From positions 1 to 57,455 of the forward strand of contig CAZGFD010000023.1 of NCBI GenBank assembly GCA_964525045.1: 57,455 nt of DNA, in the 5' to 3' direction. The notes under the pieces are model-generated. The model worked only from the letters and a program-made list of their open reading frames with translations, ran no database searches and was not told the origin of the DNA. The position numbers and the translations under genes are program-made. The stretch comes from G020348185 sp964525045. Its GTDB lineage: Bacteria; Nitrospirota; Nitrospiria; Nitrospirales; UBA8639. Every line of letters begins with the position of its first letter. Within the stretch, counting starts at the first letter, position 1. Positions 50,065 through 57,455 of this stretch are shown in pieces.

Positions 50065-50337
50065 ATTGAAACCCTATCACCTGGTTTTTCTGGTGGTCAA
50101 ATCGGGGTTGGGACGTGCCGTCGATTCGGCATTGTCGGGCTGTCTCGTTCTTTTCCATTGGCCCCCTTAATCGCCAGGGAATCAAAACGAGTAATTAACA
50201 AAAAAATGCCTGGCTGTTTTACTCCACTTAATTCACGGGGTTTATAGCAAACCTTTTGTTGTTGTTCGCAAGTACGTATTGAGGCACCTGTAAAATTCCC
50301 TGAGTTAGAACAGTTGATAGCAGATGAAATACAAAGC

Positions 50338-50817
50338 CTAATTGATTTTTGATGACTGCGGTTGAAAGGAAAATTCTCCCATGCTCATGGTCGTGCTTTT
50401 GGTCCCCAATCTGCCTGCATTTCTTGCAGCTTGTTCAACCCAGTTAGCAAATCTGGTGTGATCCCATTTATAAACTTTCCCGAAATTACTTATCCATTTT
50501 GGACCGTGTTTAACTTGATTGGGTAAAAGAATCCCTATGATCCCTTTTTTATCTCGCAAACTTTTTTCCAATTCATATTTGCACCACTTTCGTGTATGAG
50601 TGTGTTCTCCAATTAAGAAACAAGTAACACTGGTGTTGTTGAGACCGTTGTCGATTAGTCGCTTTACCGCATAATCTCCTTGCATTTTTGCGGTTTCCCA
50701 AAGAGAAGCATCGTAAAAGCCAGTTTCTTTTGTTGGTTTAAACTGTCCTGAATTGCGAACAATGTTAGCATTCATTATATCTGCATAGTGAAAACTAAAA
50801 AATACTCTTCGTGACAT
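50338..50817 (-). CDS. ThsB-like TIR-domain protein (MTH538 family)
   Basis: 159 residues from ATG 50815-50817 with AAAGGAAG upstream; a longer frame overlapping the membrane-protein gene is rejected. MSRRVFFSFHYADI at the start and TSVTCFLIGEHTHTRKWCKYELEKS (residues ~62-86) match the Thoeris ThsB-like TIR domain (DUF1863), including Glu82, the likely NADase glutamate. In Thoeris, ThsB senses phage and makes a cyclic or modified ADP-ribose signal from NAD. It is the third gene of a cassette whose second gene is a 3-TM protein. No ThsA-type gene is adjacent. Confidence 0.82.
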   Translation of the reverse strand: MSRRVFFSFHYADIMNANIVRNSGQFKPTKETGFYDASLWETAKMQGDYAVKRLIDNGLNNTSVTCFLIGEHTHTRKWCKYELEKSLRDKKGIIGILLPNQVKHGPKWISNFGKVYKWDHTRFANWVEQAARNAGRLGTKSTTMSMGEFSFQPQSSKIN

Positions 50818-50846
50818 ATCGTTTCTTCCTTTCAAATTTTTTTGGT

Positions 50847-51251
50847 TTATGAATGTGGCAATAAAAACATAACAACCACAATTGCCCCAATGACAACTCC
50901 ATGAAATATTACGAGGGTGTGAGAGAAAATCACCCGTTCCCATGGAGGCACCTGACTTGATACGATTGCTGTATCCATCGAAAAGTCTACAGCATCCTCC
51001 GCCAACCCACGAACCCGATCATAGAGTTTTCTAAACAGCTTCTCTTGTCTCAAAAAATAACCATCCAGTACCCAAAATGCGATGCCCGGAAAATATGCTA
51101 AAAGGATGAACTCTCGTTTTTCCTGCGCAGCTGCAAGAGCAAATAGGGCACTGATGAGCACTACAGACCATCCCTTCAACAAAAATGAATTCACGGACAT
51201 GCGGTTTATTACCCCTTGAATCATGTCCAAATGAGCAGTCTTTTGGGTCAT
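50847..51251 (-). CDS. Small three-helix membrane protein in the TIR cassette
   Basis: 134 residues. Hydrophobic helices at about 27-43, 47-63 and 110-131, with a charged coiled-coil region between (LRQEKLFRKLYDRVRGLAED). Its N-terminal pattern MIQGVINRMSVNSFLLKGW looks like a conserved family that often sits next to TIR-like genes. It is the best candidate for a membrane-damaging or membrane-anchoring effector in the cassette. It lies 39 bp after the first TIR gene and 29 bp before the second. Confidence 0.65.
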   Translation of the reverse strand: MTQKTAHLDMIQGVINRMSVNSFLLKGWSVVLISALFALAAAQEKREFILLAYFPGIAFWVLDGYFLRQEKLFRKLYDRVRGLAEDAVDFSMDTAIVSSQVPPWERVIFSHTLVIFHGVVIGAIVVVMFLLPHS

Positions 51252-51290
51252 AATATTACTCTCAACTTATTCACCAGTGGCATAATCAAT

Positions 51291-51815
51291 TTATCTTGCC
51301 TGGAGAGCGCCAATAGAAAACCCTCCGGCCTCTTGACCAGCTTGAAATGCGGCTAAACCTCCTCCCTTTGTAGGCTCGATCTGACGGTAAAGTTGAAGAT
51401 ATTCATTCCCGTACCATCGACCAGATCGGTCTGTCGTCGGAATGATTAATATCTTTTCATATTCTTTAACGCCGTCCGCATATCCGATCTCCCATGGGCA
51501 CCATTTGGAGGCGGTCGAATTTGGTGTGGCCAAAAATAGGAACCAATCCAGTTCTCGAATTTTCCTCTGGATTCGTTCCGCAGTTATTCGGTTTGGCTTC
51601 GCTGGCATTTCTGTGTCTTCTCCGTCGATGTAAAGTTCCCAACCCCCTTCGCGAAGAAGAACTTCTAGTCCTTTCGCGTAGTCATTGTCCCGGTGGCTAT
51701 GCGATAGAAATGCAGTCTGATCACCAAAAGCACGTGCTTGTTGTATGCTTTTGGCTATCCTTGTTCGATAAAATCTTCCTGAAGCTTGCTGAAGGGCGTC
51801 TAAAGAAATTGGCAT
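51291..51815 (-). CDS. TIR-domain protein
   Basis: 174 residues. FGDQTAFLSHSHRDNDYAKG (30-49) is the first beta strand and BB-loop start of a TIR domain. WELYIDGED (59-67) and KWCPWEIGYADG (104-115) carry the conserved WxxE, with Glu109 as probable NAD-cleaving residue. No N- or C-terminal extra domain. An AGAGGAG ribosome-binding site lies 8 nt upstream. First gene of the three-gene cassette; it would make a signal from NAD or deplete NAD during infection. Confidence 0.85.
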   Translation of the reverse strand: MPISLDALQQASGRFYRTRIAKSIQQARAFGDQTAFLSHSHRDNDYAKGLEVLLREGGWELYIDGEDTEMPAKPNRITAERIQRKIRELDWFLFLATPNSTASKWCPWEIGYADGVKEYEKILIIPTTDRSGRWYGNEYLQLYRQIEPTKGGGLAAFQAGQEAGGFSIGALQAR

Positions 51816-52307
51816 ACTTCGTCTCCTCTAAAGTCATCTTGAGGCGGAAAACAATTTAGAGCCCCTGGGTTCATAAGAGACCTCTGAAATCATGATTAAT
51901 AAAGTGTTGGGGAAGGGGCCCACACATACGTGAGCTCAGTTCCAAATGTTCCATCTTTTTCTGAATAACTAGCTGGCCAAGTGGTTGGGATTTTGCTAGA
52001 TCTCTTGCACGGTCAACAGAATCGGACTTATTTGTGTCAATACCGTCAGCAGGTTATATTCCTTGCCCATTCACCCTCCAATCTCCATTACCTGTTGGCT
52101 TTTCCTGGTAATAATTTCCTCCCAAATCTAGACTCCTTTCAAAATAACTGATTAGGAACGACCCCTTAACCACATCAACCCCTCTTTAGTTATGCCCGGA
52201 ATAATCAGGTTTCGGACAGGACCAAAAAAAATGTCCAAAAGCAGGATTTTTCGGGCATAATGGATTAGCTTCTTATTTCTTCCCGATTTGGGGGAAAATT
52301 CAGGAAA
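51816..52307. other. Intergenic region between the TIR cassette and the sigma-like cassette
   Basis: 492 bp between divergent operons. It holds both promoters; no repeats of the listed families are found. A 92-codon minus-strand frame (52152-52430) overlaps the sigma-like gene and is discounted. Confidence 0.5.
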
Positions 52308-52910
52308 ATGAAAAAGCAAAAACCTCAAGAAAGGACCGCCCAAGAGGTAGTTGCAACTCAGGAGGATATAACTAAAGCCGTCGAGAGCCTCACGGATGCG
52401 GATCTGCTGCGAATTCGGAAATTTGCGCAATTGCGCCTAAAAGCGGTTGGGGAAAAAACACGTGGCCATACTTTTGAAGACCTTTTAGGAGATGCAATAT
52501 TAGGGACTATGGAAGGAGAACGGAAGTGGTTTAAGGAAAGGGTTCCATTCCTTTCTCATTTATTTGGTGTAATAAGGAGCCTTTCTACCCATTTGGCAGA
52601 AAAATATGACCGAAAAGAAGGGGCTGTGGGATGGATGAATTTGACCATTGATTCTGAAGGAAAGGAAATTGATCCCTTATCTTTAGCCTCATCAGAAATT
52701 CCTAATCCAGAAAGAAATTTTGAGGCCAAAGAACAAATTGAAAAATTAAAAGAGGCACTTTGCGATGATGCACTGGCGTTGGAGGTGTTAAATGGCCTTT
52801 TAGAAGAAATGAAGGGCCCAGAAATTCAAGAAATTCTTAGTCTGTCCAAAATGGAGTACGAGACTATCCGTAGAAGAATTAGCCGAACTGCAAAGAAGGT
52901 TTTAATTTAA
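52308..52910 (+). CDS. Sigma-70-family-like regulatory protein
   Basis: 200 residues. The middle part (TFEDLLGDAILGTMEGERKW and PFLSHLFGVIRSLSTHL) resembles sigma region 2 of ECF-like factors, and the C-terminus (GPEIQEILSLSKMEYETIRR) resembles the region 4 helix-turn-helix. It lacks an obvious anti-sigma neighbour. It is the first gene of a tight unit (14 bp, then a 4-bp overlap) with a hypothetical protein and an ImmA/IrrE peptidase. A peptidase of this kind can cleave a repressor in stress, so a role in turning on a response is likely. Confidence 0.6.
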   Translation: MKKQKPQERTAQEVVATQEDITKAVESLTDADLLRIRKFAQLRLKAVGEKTRGHTFEDLLGDAILGTMEGERKWFKERVPFLSHLFGVIRSLSTHLAEKYDRKEGAVGWMNLTIDSEGKEIDPLSLASSEIPNPERNFEAKEQIEKLKEALCDDALALEVLNGLLEEMKGPEIQEILSLSKMEYETIRRRISRTAKKVLI

Positions 52911-52923
52911 GGAGGGGAAAGGC

Positions 52924-53382
52924 ATGGCAAAAGGATCAAAAAAATACGACGACCAGTTGCGTGCCTTATTGGAAGAAATGGCTGAGGTTGTTGCTCAAAG
53001 CTCTGACGAAGAGATTCTTGCTGAGGCACGAGAGGATGGAGAAAATACGACGCAAGCTGCCCAGCAGATTCGCAACTTCCTTCAAAATAAAGTTAAGGCA
53101 TATCAACAGCGAGCGCTACATGAGGCACAAGAACATTATGAACAACGGATTCAAACCCTATATCGAAATTCCTTCAAACTGCCGACATCAACGCAAGAAA
53201 GACGCGATTTATTAACCCATGTGTTATCTCTGAGGCCTGATATAAGGGCCGCCCTTTTAACCGCGCAGCACCGTGAATTTAAAAACCTTAGCGACGAAGA
53301 TATTGAAGGTTATCTCAAACAATTTCAGGAATTAGGAGTGCTAGATGATGAAGGTTTAGTAGATGGTGGAGATGAAAAATGA
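52924..53382 (+). CDS. Hypothetical protein of the sigma/ImmA-IrrE cassette
   Basis: 152 residues, highly helical and charged (N-terminal acidic helix, then EHYEQRIQTLYRNSFKLP, and an acidic C-terminus with LSDEDIEGYLKQFQELG). No family recognised. AAGGAGGGG precedes the ATG. It overlaps the peptidase gene by 4 bp (ATGA), so the two are translationally coupled. It could be the repressor or adaptor cut by the peptidase. Confidence 0.6.
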   Translation: MAKGSKKYDDQLRALLEEMAEVVAQSSDEEILAEAREDGENTTQAAQQIRNFLQNKVKAYQQRALHEAQEHYEQRIQTLYRNSFKLPTSTQERRDLLTHVLSLRPDIRAALLTAQHREFKNLSDEDIEGYLKQFQELGVLDDEGLVDGGDEK

Positions 53383-54167
53383 CTCTTGGTTCTGTCTACA
53401 AATCCCCTGAGAAAATTCTTGGTGAACTAGGAATAGTTCAACCAAGTGATATTTTCATAGAAGCCATTGCTCAATATTGTGGGGCAACGATCGTCTACGA
53501 AACAATAAAAGGTTCAGAGGGTCGAATATTAGGATATGGTGACCGAGCTATTATCACAGTCAATAAAGAATCTCGACCCTCTAGGCGGCGGTTCTCCGCA
53601 GCGCATGAATTGGGACATTGGATGTGTGATCGGGGAAAGATTGCTTTCGCATGCGAGGAAGCAGTTTTCCGGACAGAATGGCAGAATGATACCCCAGAAC
53701 GAAGGGCAAATCGCTTCGCCGCAGACCTTTTGATGCCAGAGGCAATGTTTGTTCCTCAAGCAAAAAATAAACCAATAACCTTTGATTCAATTGAGACTCT
53801 TAGTAAGGTATTTCAAAGTAGTCACACCGCAACAGCTATCCGCCTTGTTCAACTCGGCTCTTTTCCAGCTATGGTCGTATGTAATGACAAAAACAGGCGA
53901 CGCTGGTTTAATCGAGGGCCTCTAGTTCCTGAAGAACTATGGCCAGTGGACAAACCCGGTCACGACTCCGGGGCCTTCGCACTCTTAAATGATCCTGACA
54001 AGGATCGAGAGACCAATGATGTTTCCGCTGATAATTGGATAAATCATCCAGATTCACTTAAGTATCCGTTGCGAGAAGATTCCATAAAGATTTCAGCTGA
54101 TTTAGTTTTAACTCTTTTATGGTGGAAGGATGAGCGACAGATTTTGGATCTTGATGATGAAAATTAA
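53379..54167 (+). CDS. ImmA/IrrE-family metallopeptidase
   Basis: 262 residues. HELGH at 76-80 is the zinc motif, followed by RRANRFAADLLMP (near 109-121), where a Glu or Asn/Ala completes the site. The family cleaves repressors of mobile elements or DNA-damage genes when activated. It is the third gene of the cassette and ends 431 bp before the RusA-like gene. Confidence 0.85.
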   Translation: MTLGSVYKSPEKILGELGIVQPSDIFIEAIAQYCGATIVYETIKGSEGRILGYGDRAIITVNKESRPSRRRFSAAHELGHWMCDRGKIAFACEEAVFRTEWQNDTPERRANRFAADLLMPEAMFVPQAKNKPITFDSIETLSKVFQSSHTATAIRLVQLGSFPAMVVCNDKNRRRWFNRGPLVPEELWPVDKPGHDSGAFALLNDPDKDRETNDVSADNWINHPDSLKYPLREDSIKISADLVLTLLWWKDERQILDLDDEN

Positions 54168-54598
54168 ATTAAGGAGAAGGTATAAAGGGCATAGTTTAAA
54201 CATAGGAATTTCATAAATATTTAAAGAAGGAAAATAGGAATCGCTTCTTGACTTTAAATTATCTGTTCCCCAATCGTTGTGCCAGTGAAATTATAACGGG
54301 GCTGGAGTCTTTATCGCGGCAAAGAAAAGTATCCTGTGGGCAAGGGGGTCCCTAGTGGTCGGGAAGGATCCCCGCGCAGGCTGCCTCCGTAATTATTGGG
54401 CAGGATTGACCGTCCACGGCCTCTTCGATACTTTGGCGATGACCCCAAAATACAGTTTGAAATTCCTATTTTTTACGGACAGGCACATAGTAGGGGCGAG
54501 GAACAAAAGAAAACAGGGAAAAAACTTCATAATAAACTATCCCGAAAATTTCCAAAATAAGACCAGGAACCAGGATGAATGGTTAGGGAGGAATAGAT
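54168..54598. other. Intergenic region with shared repeats
   Basis: 431 bp. Contains one end of an 18-bp direct repeat (54241-54258; partner at 57377-57394) and one copy of a ~70-bp sequence (54397-54469; partner at 55562-55631). A 98-codon plus-strand frame (54355-54651) overlaps the next gene in another frame and is discounted. Confidence 0.5.
54397..54469 (+). repeat. Dispersed ~70-bp sequence, copy 1
   Basis: Shares CCTCTTCGATACTTT, a CCAAAA-type spacer and GTTTGAAATTC, in the same order, with 55562-55631. It is non-coding in both places. Confidence 0.5.
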
Positions 54599-55219
54599 TT
54601 GGATTTTTATCTACGATATCGTGGGCCTTTACCGTCCGTCACTCCTGGTAAAACTAGAATAACCGAAAAGCACAAAATAAGGATTGCGCTTTCTTCTCAA
54701 CTTGAGGATTTGTGGTCAAAAGCTCCACAACTAAATACCATAAAAGGGAGACTCGATGAGATACCCGTACGGCAAGTCAAAGGAGGGAGGGTAACCTATC
54801 CAGAAGAAAGAATAGAGGAATTCGATTATTATTGCAGTGTTGAATTTAGAAATTGTCAATTTATCCCTTTAATTACAATGGGACTTGAGCTTCAATGCCA
54901 TCTGGAATTGTTATTTCTAAGACGGGAAGATCCGGGGGCAATCGTGCATGGAGGAGATTTAGATAATCGATTAAAAACATTGTTTGATGGTCTTCGGATT
55001 CCACTAGCGGAAAACGAAATTCCGGATAATATTCCGGAAATGAAGAGAATTTTCTGCCTCACTGAAGAGGATAGTTTAATTACAAAAATTAATATTGAAA
55101 CTGGAAGGTTATTGGGGCCGCTTCAAGATGGGGAAAATGAAAATGATGTGGATCTCTCCATTCATGTGATCGCGAAAGTTTCATGGCCTATATTTAAAAA
55201 TATACCATGGTTTACGTAG
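54599..55219 (+). CDS. RusA-like putative Holliday-junction resolvase
   Basis: 206 residues from TTG at 54599 with GGGAGGAA 7 nt upstream, the best ribosome-binding site here. The N-terminus FYLRYRGPLPS and the motif GDLDNRLKTLFDGLR at 119-133 fit RusA-type enzymes, whose D-x-D-N...D residues bind metal; DxDN...D is present. RusA cuts branched DNA. It follows the sigma/ImmA-IrrE cassette on the same strand and may belong to it. The family assignment is by motif only. Confidence 0.6.
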   Translation: MDFYLRYRGPLPSVTPGKTRITEKHKIRIALSSQLEDLWSKAPQLNTIKGRLDEIPVRQVKGGRVTYPEERIEEFDYYCSVEFRNCQFIPLITMGLELQCHLELLFLRREDPGAIVHGGDLDNRLKTLFDGLRIPLAENEIPDNIPEMKRIFCLTEEDSLITKINIETGRLLGPLQDGENENDVDLSIHVIAKVSWPIFKNIPWFT

Positions 55220-55561
55220 GCCATCGAAAATTCCAGGCAAAAATCTCCATTCTTGGCAAGTAGTTTTATGGATGACGACCTTAACTTGTTGATCAAGAGG
55301 GGGTCGTTGAATAGGTCTCAGAGGCATGTACTGTTCAACAAAAAAAGTTAGGGAAGGAAATCTAGCTGTATTGCTTTCAGGCACTTTTCACCGCCCTATC
55401 GATTCTTTGTCTAAGCAAAAAAAAAGAGAAAAAAGAGGGGTCAAATCTAGTTATAAGAAATTCGGACACTGTTGCGATCGCCGGTCTTGGCTCTAGCGGA
55501 TTTCAAACTGGCAAATGCCCCTTCTCGCAGTCTTCGTCCGCCCTTGTTGCGACCTTGGCCT

Positions 55562-55631
55562 GCCCTGATTGACATCTTTTGACCTCTTCGATACTTTTGC
55601 ACTCCTCCAAAAACACCGTTTGAAATTCTTA
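55562..55631 (+). repeat. Dispersed ~70-bp sequence, copy 2
   Basis: GCCCTGATTGAC, CCTCTTCGATACTTTTGC and GTTTGAAATTC, in the same order as copy 1 at 54397-54469, about 1.1 kb away. Function unknown; possibly the ends of a deleted mobile unit. Confidence 0.5.
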
Positions 55632-55726
55632 TCCTTTTGATCGAGAGATTTCAGACAATTATAATTTTAGTACTTTTGTTGAGATAGGGAATTTGCAGCA
55701 TGGATGATTTGCAAAAGAATAGAAAT

Positions 55727-55864
55727 GGGGTCAAGTCTTTTGTTGACAAACTCTTCTTTCCCATTACTTGGCGAACCCCGGAGATCCTTCCGTTTATTAA
55801 TGGGAAGAATGTAGGTTCTTAAACTACGTAAGGAAGCAAAACTCTTAACAAAAGACTTGACCCC
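55727..55864. mobile_element. 138-bp element with perfect 18-bp inverted ends
   Basis: GGGGTCAAGTCTTTTGTT (55727-55744) and AACAAAAGACTTGACCCC (55847-55864) are exact complements. The middle has a second, imperfect hairpin (CTTTCCCATTA / TAATGGGAAG). No open frame. The GGGGTCAAGTCTTT end resembles sequences around REP-associated (RAYT) transposases. It is either a MITE or a remnant of one. Confidence 0.6.
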
Positions 55865-55977
55865 TCATCCAGAACAATTTTCAGGCTCTAATCTCCAAGC
55901 CGGCCTTACTTAATCAATGACTGCGCCATTCGGTATAGGGAGTGGCCCCTTCTGGCCCCAATCCACAACAGATTAAC

Positions 55978-56004
55978 CTTAAATAAGCCTCTTTCTTATT
56001 TAAG
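55978..56004. promoter_or_regulatory. Palindromic operator upstream of fic
   Basis: CTTAAATAAG (55978-55987) and CTTATTTAAG (55995-56004) are exact complements 7 bp apart, followed by a third half-site CTTAATAAG at 56005-56013. It lies 40 bp upstream of the Fic start; the Fic protein's C-terminal winged helix could bind here. Confidence 0.55.
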
Positions 56005-56046
56005 CTTAATAAGATATCATTTATTAATGACCATTCTTATTAAAGG

Positions 56047-57231
56047 ATGAAAAAAACGATCATGCCCAGCTTGATTTCCCGAAAAACCGGAAAATACGTT
56101 CAAACCATCTTTGGCGAAGAAACCGTTAAGGCTTTTGTCCCGCATCCCTTACCACCCAAGCCATCCTTAGCTATGGAACGACTCTATCCCTTGCTTGATC
56201 AAGCTAATCAGGCCCTAGGCCGTCTCGATGGCATGGGTGCTATTCTCCCGGATACCAAACTATTCCTCTACATGTATGTCCGCAAAGAGGCGGTGCTCTC
56301 CTCTCAAATAGAAGGAACTCAGTCTTCCCTTTCAGACTTAATCCTTTTTGAGAGCGAAGCTGCCCCAGGGGCTCCTATGAATGAGGTACAAGAAGTTTGC
56401 AACTATGTGGCGGCAATTGACCATGGTCTTAAACGATTAAACAATAATTTCCCCTTATCTTTGCGACTCATAAAAGAAATTCACAAAAAACTCATGGCCA
56501 AGGGTAGGGGCAGTAAAAAAGACCCTGGAGAGTTTCGAACCTCGCAAAACTGGATAGGCGGTAACCGTCCGGGAAACGCCATCTTTGTTCCCCCTCCAGA
56601 AGACAAAGTATTGGATTGTATGAGCGACCTAGAGGCTTTTCTCCACGCCAAAACTCCTCCCCTTCCAGTGCTCATCAAGGCCGGCCTCGTCCATTTACAA
56701 TTTGAAACTATTCATCCATTTCTCGATGGAAATGGTCGGATTGGCCGATTACTAATAACGCTGATGCTTTGCGAAAACGGTCTTTTGCGACAGCCCATCT
56801 TGTATCTCAGCCTATATCTTAAAAAAAATAGAAAGCTTTACTACGATTTGTTAGAAGAAACCCGTGCTCGTGGTAGCTGGGAAACCTGGCTTGAGTTTTT
56901 TTTGAAAGGTGTGAAGGAAACAGCGGAACAAGCAACCGAGGGGGCGCAACGGATTTTAAGACTTTTTGAAGAAAATAAAGAACAAATCAAGACTCTTCGC
57001 AGGGCTTCCTCCTCAGCATTACAAGTCCACGAATACTTGAAAATCCACCCCGTCACCAATTTGCGAGCAATGGTTAAACGTACAAATCTCTCGATGCCCA
57101 CTCTCATAAAAACCATGAAGCACCTTAAAGACCTGAAAATCGTTCGCGAAACGACCGGTAAAAAGCGTAATCGTATTTATGCGTATGACGCGTACCTCAA
57201 GATCCTCGAGCAAGGTACAGAACCTTTATAG
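56047..57231 (+). CDS. Fic-domain protein (AMP-transferase-like) with C-terminal winged helix
   Basis: 394 residues. HPFLDGNGRIGR at 223-234 is the catalytic Fic motif (His for AMP transfer, G-N-G-R for the nucleotide). The N-terminal SSQIEGT at 85-91 fits the inhibitory motif of class II/III Fic proteins, so its activity is probably held in check by its own Glu. The C-terminal ~80 residues look like a winged helix (TNLRAMVKRTNLSMPTLIKT), as in many Fic regulators that bind their own promoter. The start is not sharply defined; ATG at codon 6 is possible. Confidence 0.85.
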   Translation: MKKTIMPSLISRKTGKYVQTIFGEETVKAFVPHPLPPKPSLAMERLYPLLDQANQALGRLDGMGAILPDTKLFLYMYVRKEAVLSSQIEGTQSSLSDLILFESEAAPGAPMNEVQEVCNYVAAIDHGLKRLNNNFPLSLRLIKEIHKKLMAKGRGSKKDPGEFRTSQNWIGGNRPGNAIFVPPPEDKVLDCMSDLEAFLHAKTPPLPVLIKAGLVHLQFETIHPFLDGNGRIGRLLITLMLCENGLLRQPILYLSLYLKKNRKLYYDLLEETRARGSWETWLEFFLKGVKETAEQATEGAQRILRLFEENKEQIKTLRRASSSALQVHEYLKIHPVTNLRAMVKRTNLSMPTLIKTMKHLKDLKIVRETTGKKRNRIYAYDAYLKILEQGTEPL

Positions 57232-57455
57232 CACGGAGATCTCAATCTCCAGAAAAAATGGGAAATTTTGTTGTTGAGAGTTGTACAATCTTTCCTTGAT
57301 TTAAGAGACTGAATCCTGGCCATTGAAAAGGACGGGGTATTTCCGAGGTTAGCCATTTGCTGAGGAATAATGAGTGTCGCTTCTTGACTTTAAAATAACT
57401 AAATGGGGTCACGTATGAAAAAAGCTGTCAAGGGGCCAGACGAGTCGGGTTGCGC
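57232..57455. other. Right edge, no complete gene
   Basis: 224 bp with the right direct repeat (57377-57394). An ATG at 57415 opens a frame running off the window, but with only 13 codons seen I cannot call it. Confidence 0.4.

Larger units (their letters stand above)
55220..56046. other. 827-bp gap with repeats and an IR element
   Basis: No gene. It holds the second copy of the ~70-bp sequence (55562-55631), a 138-bp element with 18-bp inverted ends (55727-55864) and a palindromic operator (55978-56004) before the Fic gene. The remaining sequence has no recognisable features. Confidence 0.6.
54241..57394 (+). repeat. 18-bp direct repeats bracketing the RusA-like and Fic genes
   Basis: TCGCTTCTTGACTTTAAA occurs exactly at 54241-54258 and 57377-57394, same orientation, 3.1 kb apart. 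The repeats lie just outside the RusA-like gene and the Fic gene, so this may be an insertion or attachment-like boundary. Confidence 0.55.

Noticed and set aside
54355..54651. 98-codon plus-strand frame before the RusA-like gene
   Set aside because: Overlaps the RusA-like start in another frame, includes the dispersed repeat, and has no ribosome-binding site.
57415..57455. Start of a gene at the right edge (ATG at 57415)
   Set aside because: Only 13 codons are visible; no basis to name it.
1..57455. tRNA or rRNA genes
   Set aside because: I found no cloverleaf with a GTTCRANYC arm or rRNA-like sequence in the intergenic regions by eye; a tRNAscan or Infernal run would settle it.

Overview
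The window looks like a chromosomal segment from a Nitrospira-type bacterium (phylum Nitrospirota). Three things suggest this: a NADH dehydrogenase (complex I) operon with two consecutive nuoM genes and no nuoE, nuoF or nuoH; many two-component regulators and an arsenosugar-type gene pair; and intergenic gaps full of short heptad repeats and GTAG-type hairpins. The assignment rests on gene content only, without a marker-gene comparison, and is moderately confident.

Layout. (1) 1-19 kb is housekeeping and metabolism: the 5' part of a thiamine-diphosphate decarboxylase-like gene, two hybrid sensor kinases, a TerB-like protein, a dicarboxylate/amino-acid symporter, glycine dehydrogenase GcvP, an amidohydrolase, an HU protein with a clear terminator, a ThiS/MoaD-like protein, a cyclase-family lipoprotein, a small YHS protein and an ArsS/ArsM-like pair. 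(2) 19.4-33.3 kb is an accessory locus, mostly on the minus strand. It holds three alpha/beta hydrolases plus a hydrolase remnant, a large TPR/DUF4332 membrane protein, two putative lipoproteins, a coiled-coil protein, a DUF3467 protein behind a good sigma-54 promoter, and a sigma-54 activator broken (or recoded) at a run of eight A. A 363-bp piece carrying the activator's 5' end is duplicated about 8.9 kb away. (3) 33.5-47.6 kb is the complex I operon, transcribed right to left as nuoA-B-(DUF1579-like secreted protein)-C-D-G-I-J-K-L-M-M2-N. (4) 47.6-57.5 kb is a defence/mobile island: MITE-like and REP sequences, a decayed HigB toxin with an intact HigA antitoxin, an orphan ParD with a perfect operator, a three-gene TIR / 3-TM / ThsB-like TIR cassette, a sigma-factor-like / hypothetical / ImmA-IrrE / RusA-like cassette, and a Fic protein.

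How the parts may work together. The complex I genes encode the membrane arm and part of the peripheral arm of a proton-pumping oxidoreductase with one extra antiporter-like subunit. The electron-input subunits E/F and the quinone-site subunit H must come from elsewhere if the complex is complete. In the accessory locus the sigma-54 activator probably acts on the DUF3467 promoter through direct repeats that overlap the activator's own 3' end, and so may control an envelope function carried out by the lipoproteins and lipase-like enzymes. The TIR cassette resembles Thoeris (NAD-derived signal plus membrane effector) but has no recognisable ThsA. It and the sigma/ImmA-IrrE cassette are the best candidates for undescribed systems.
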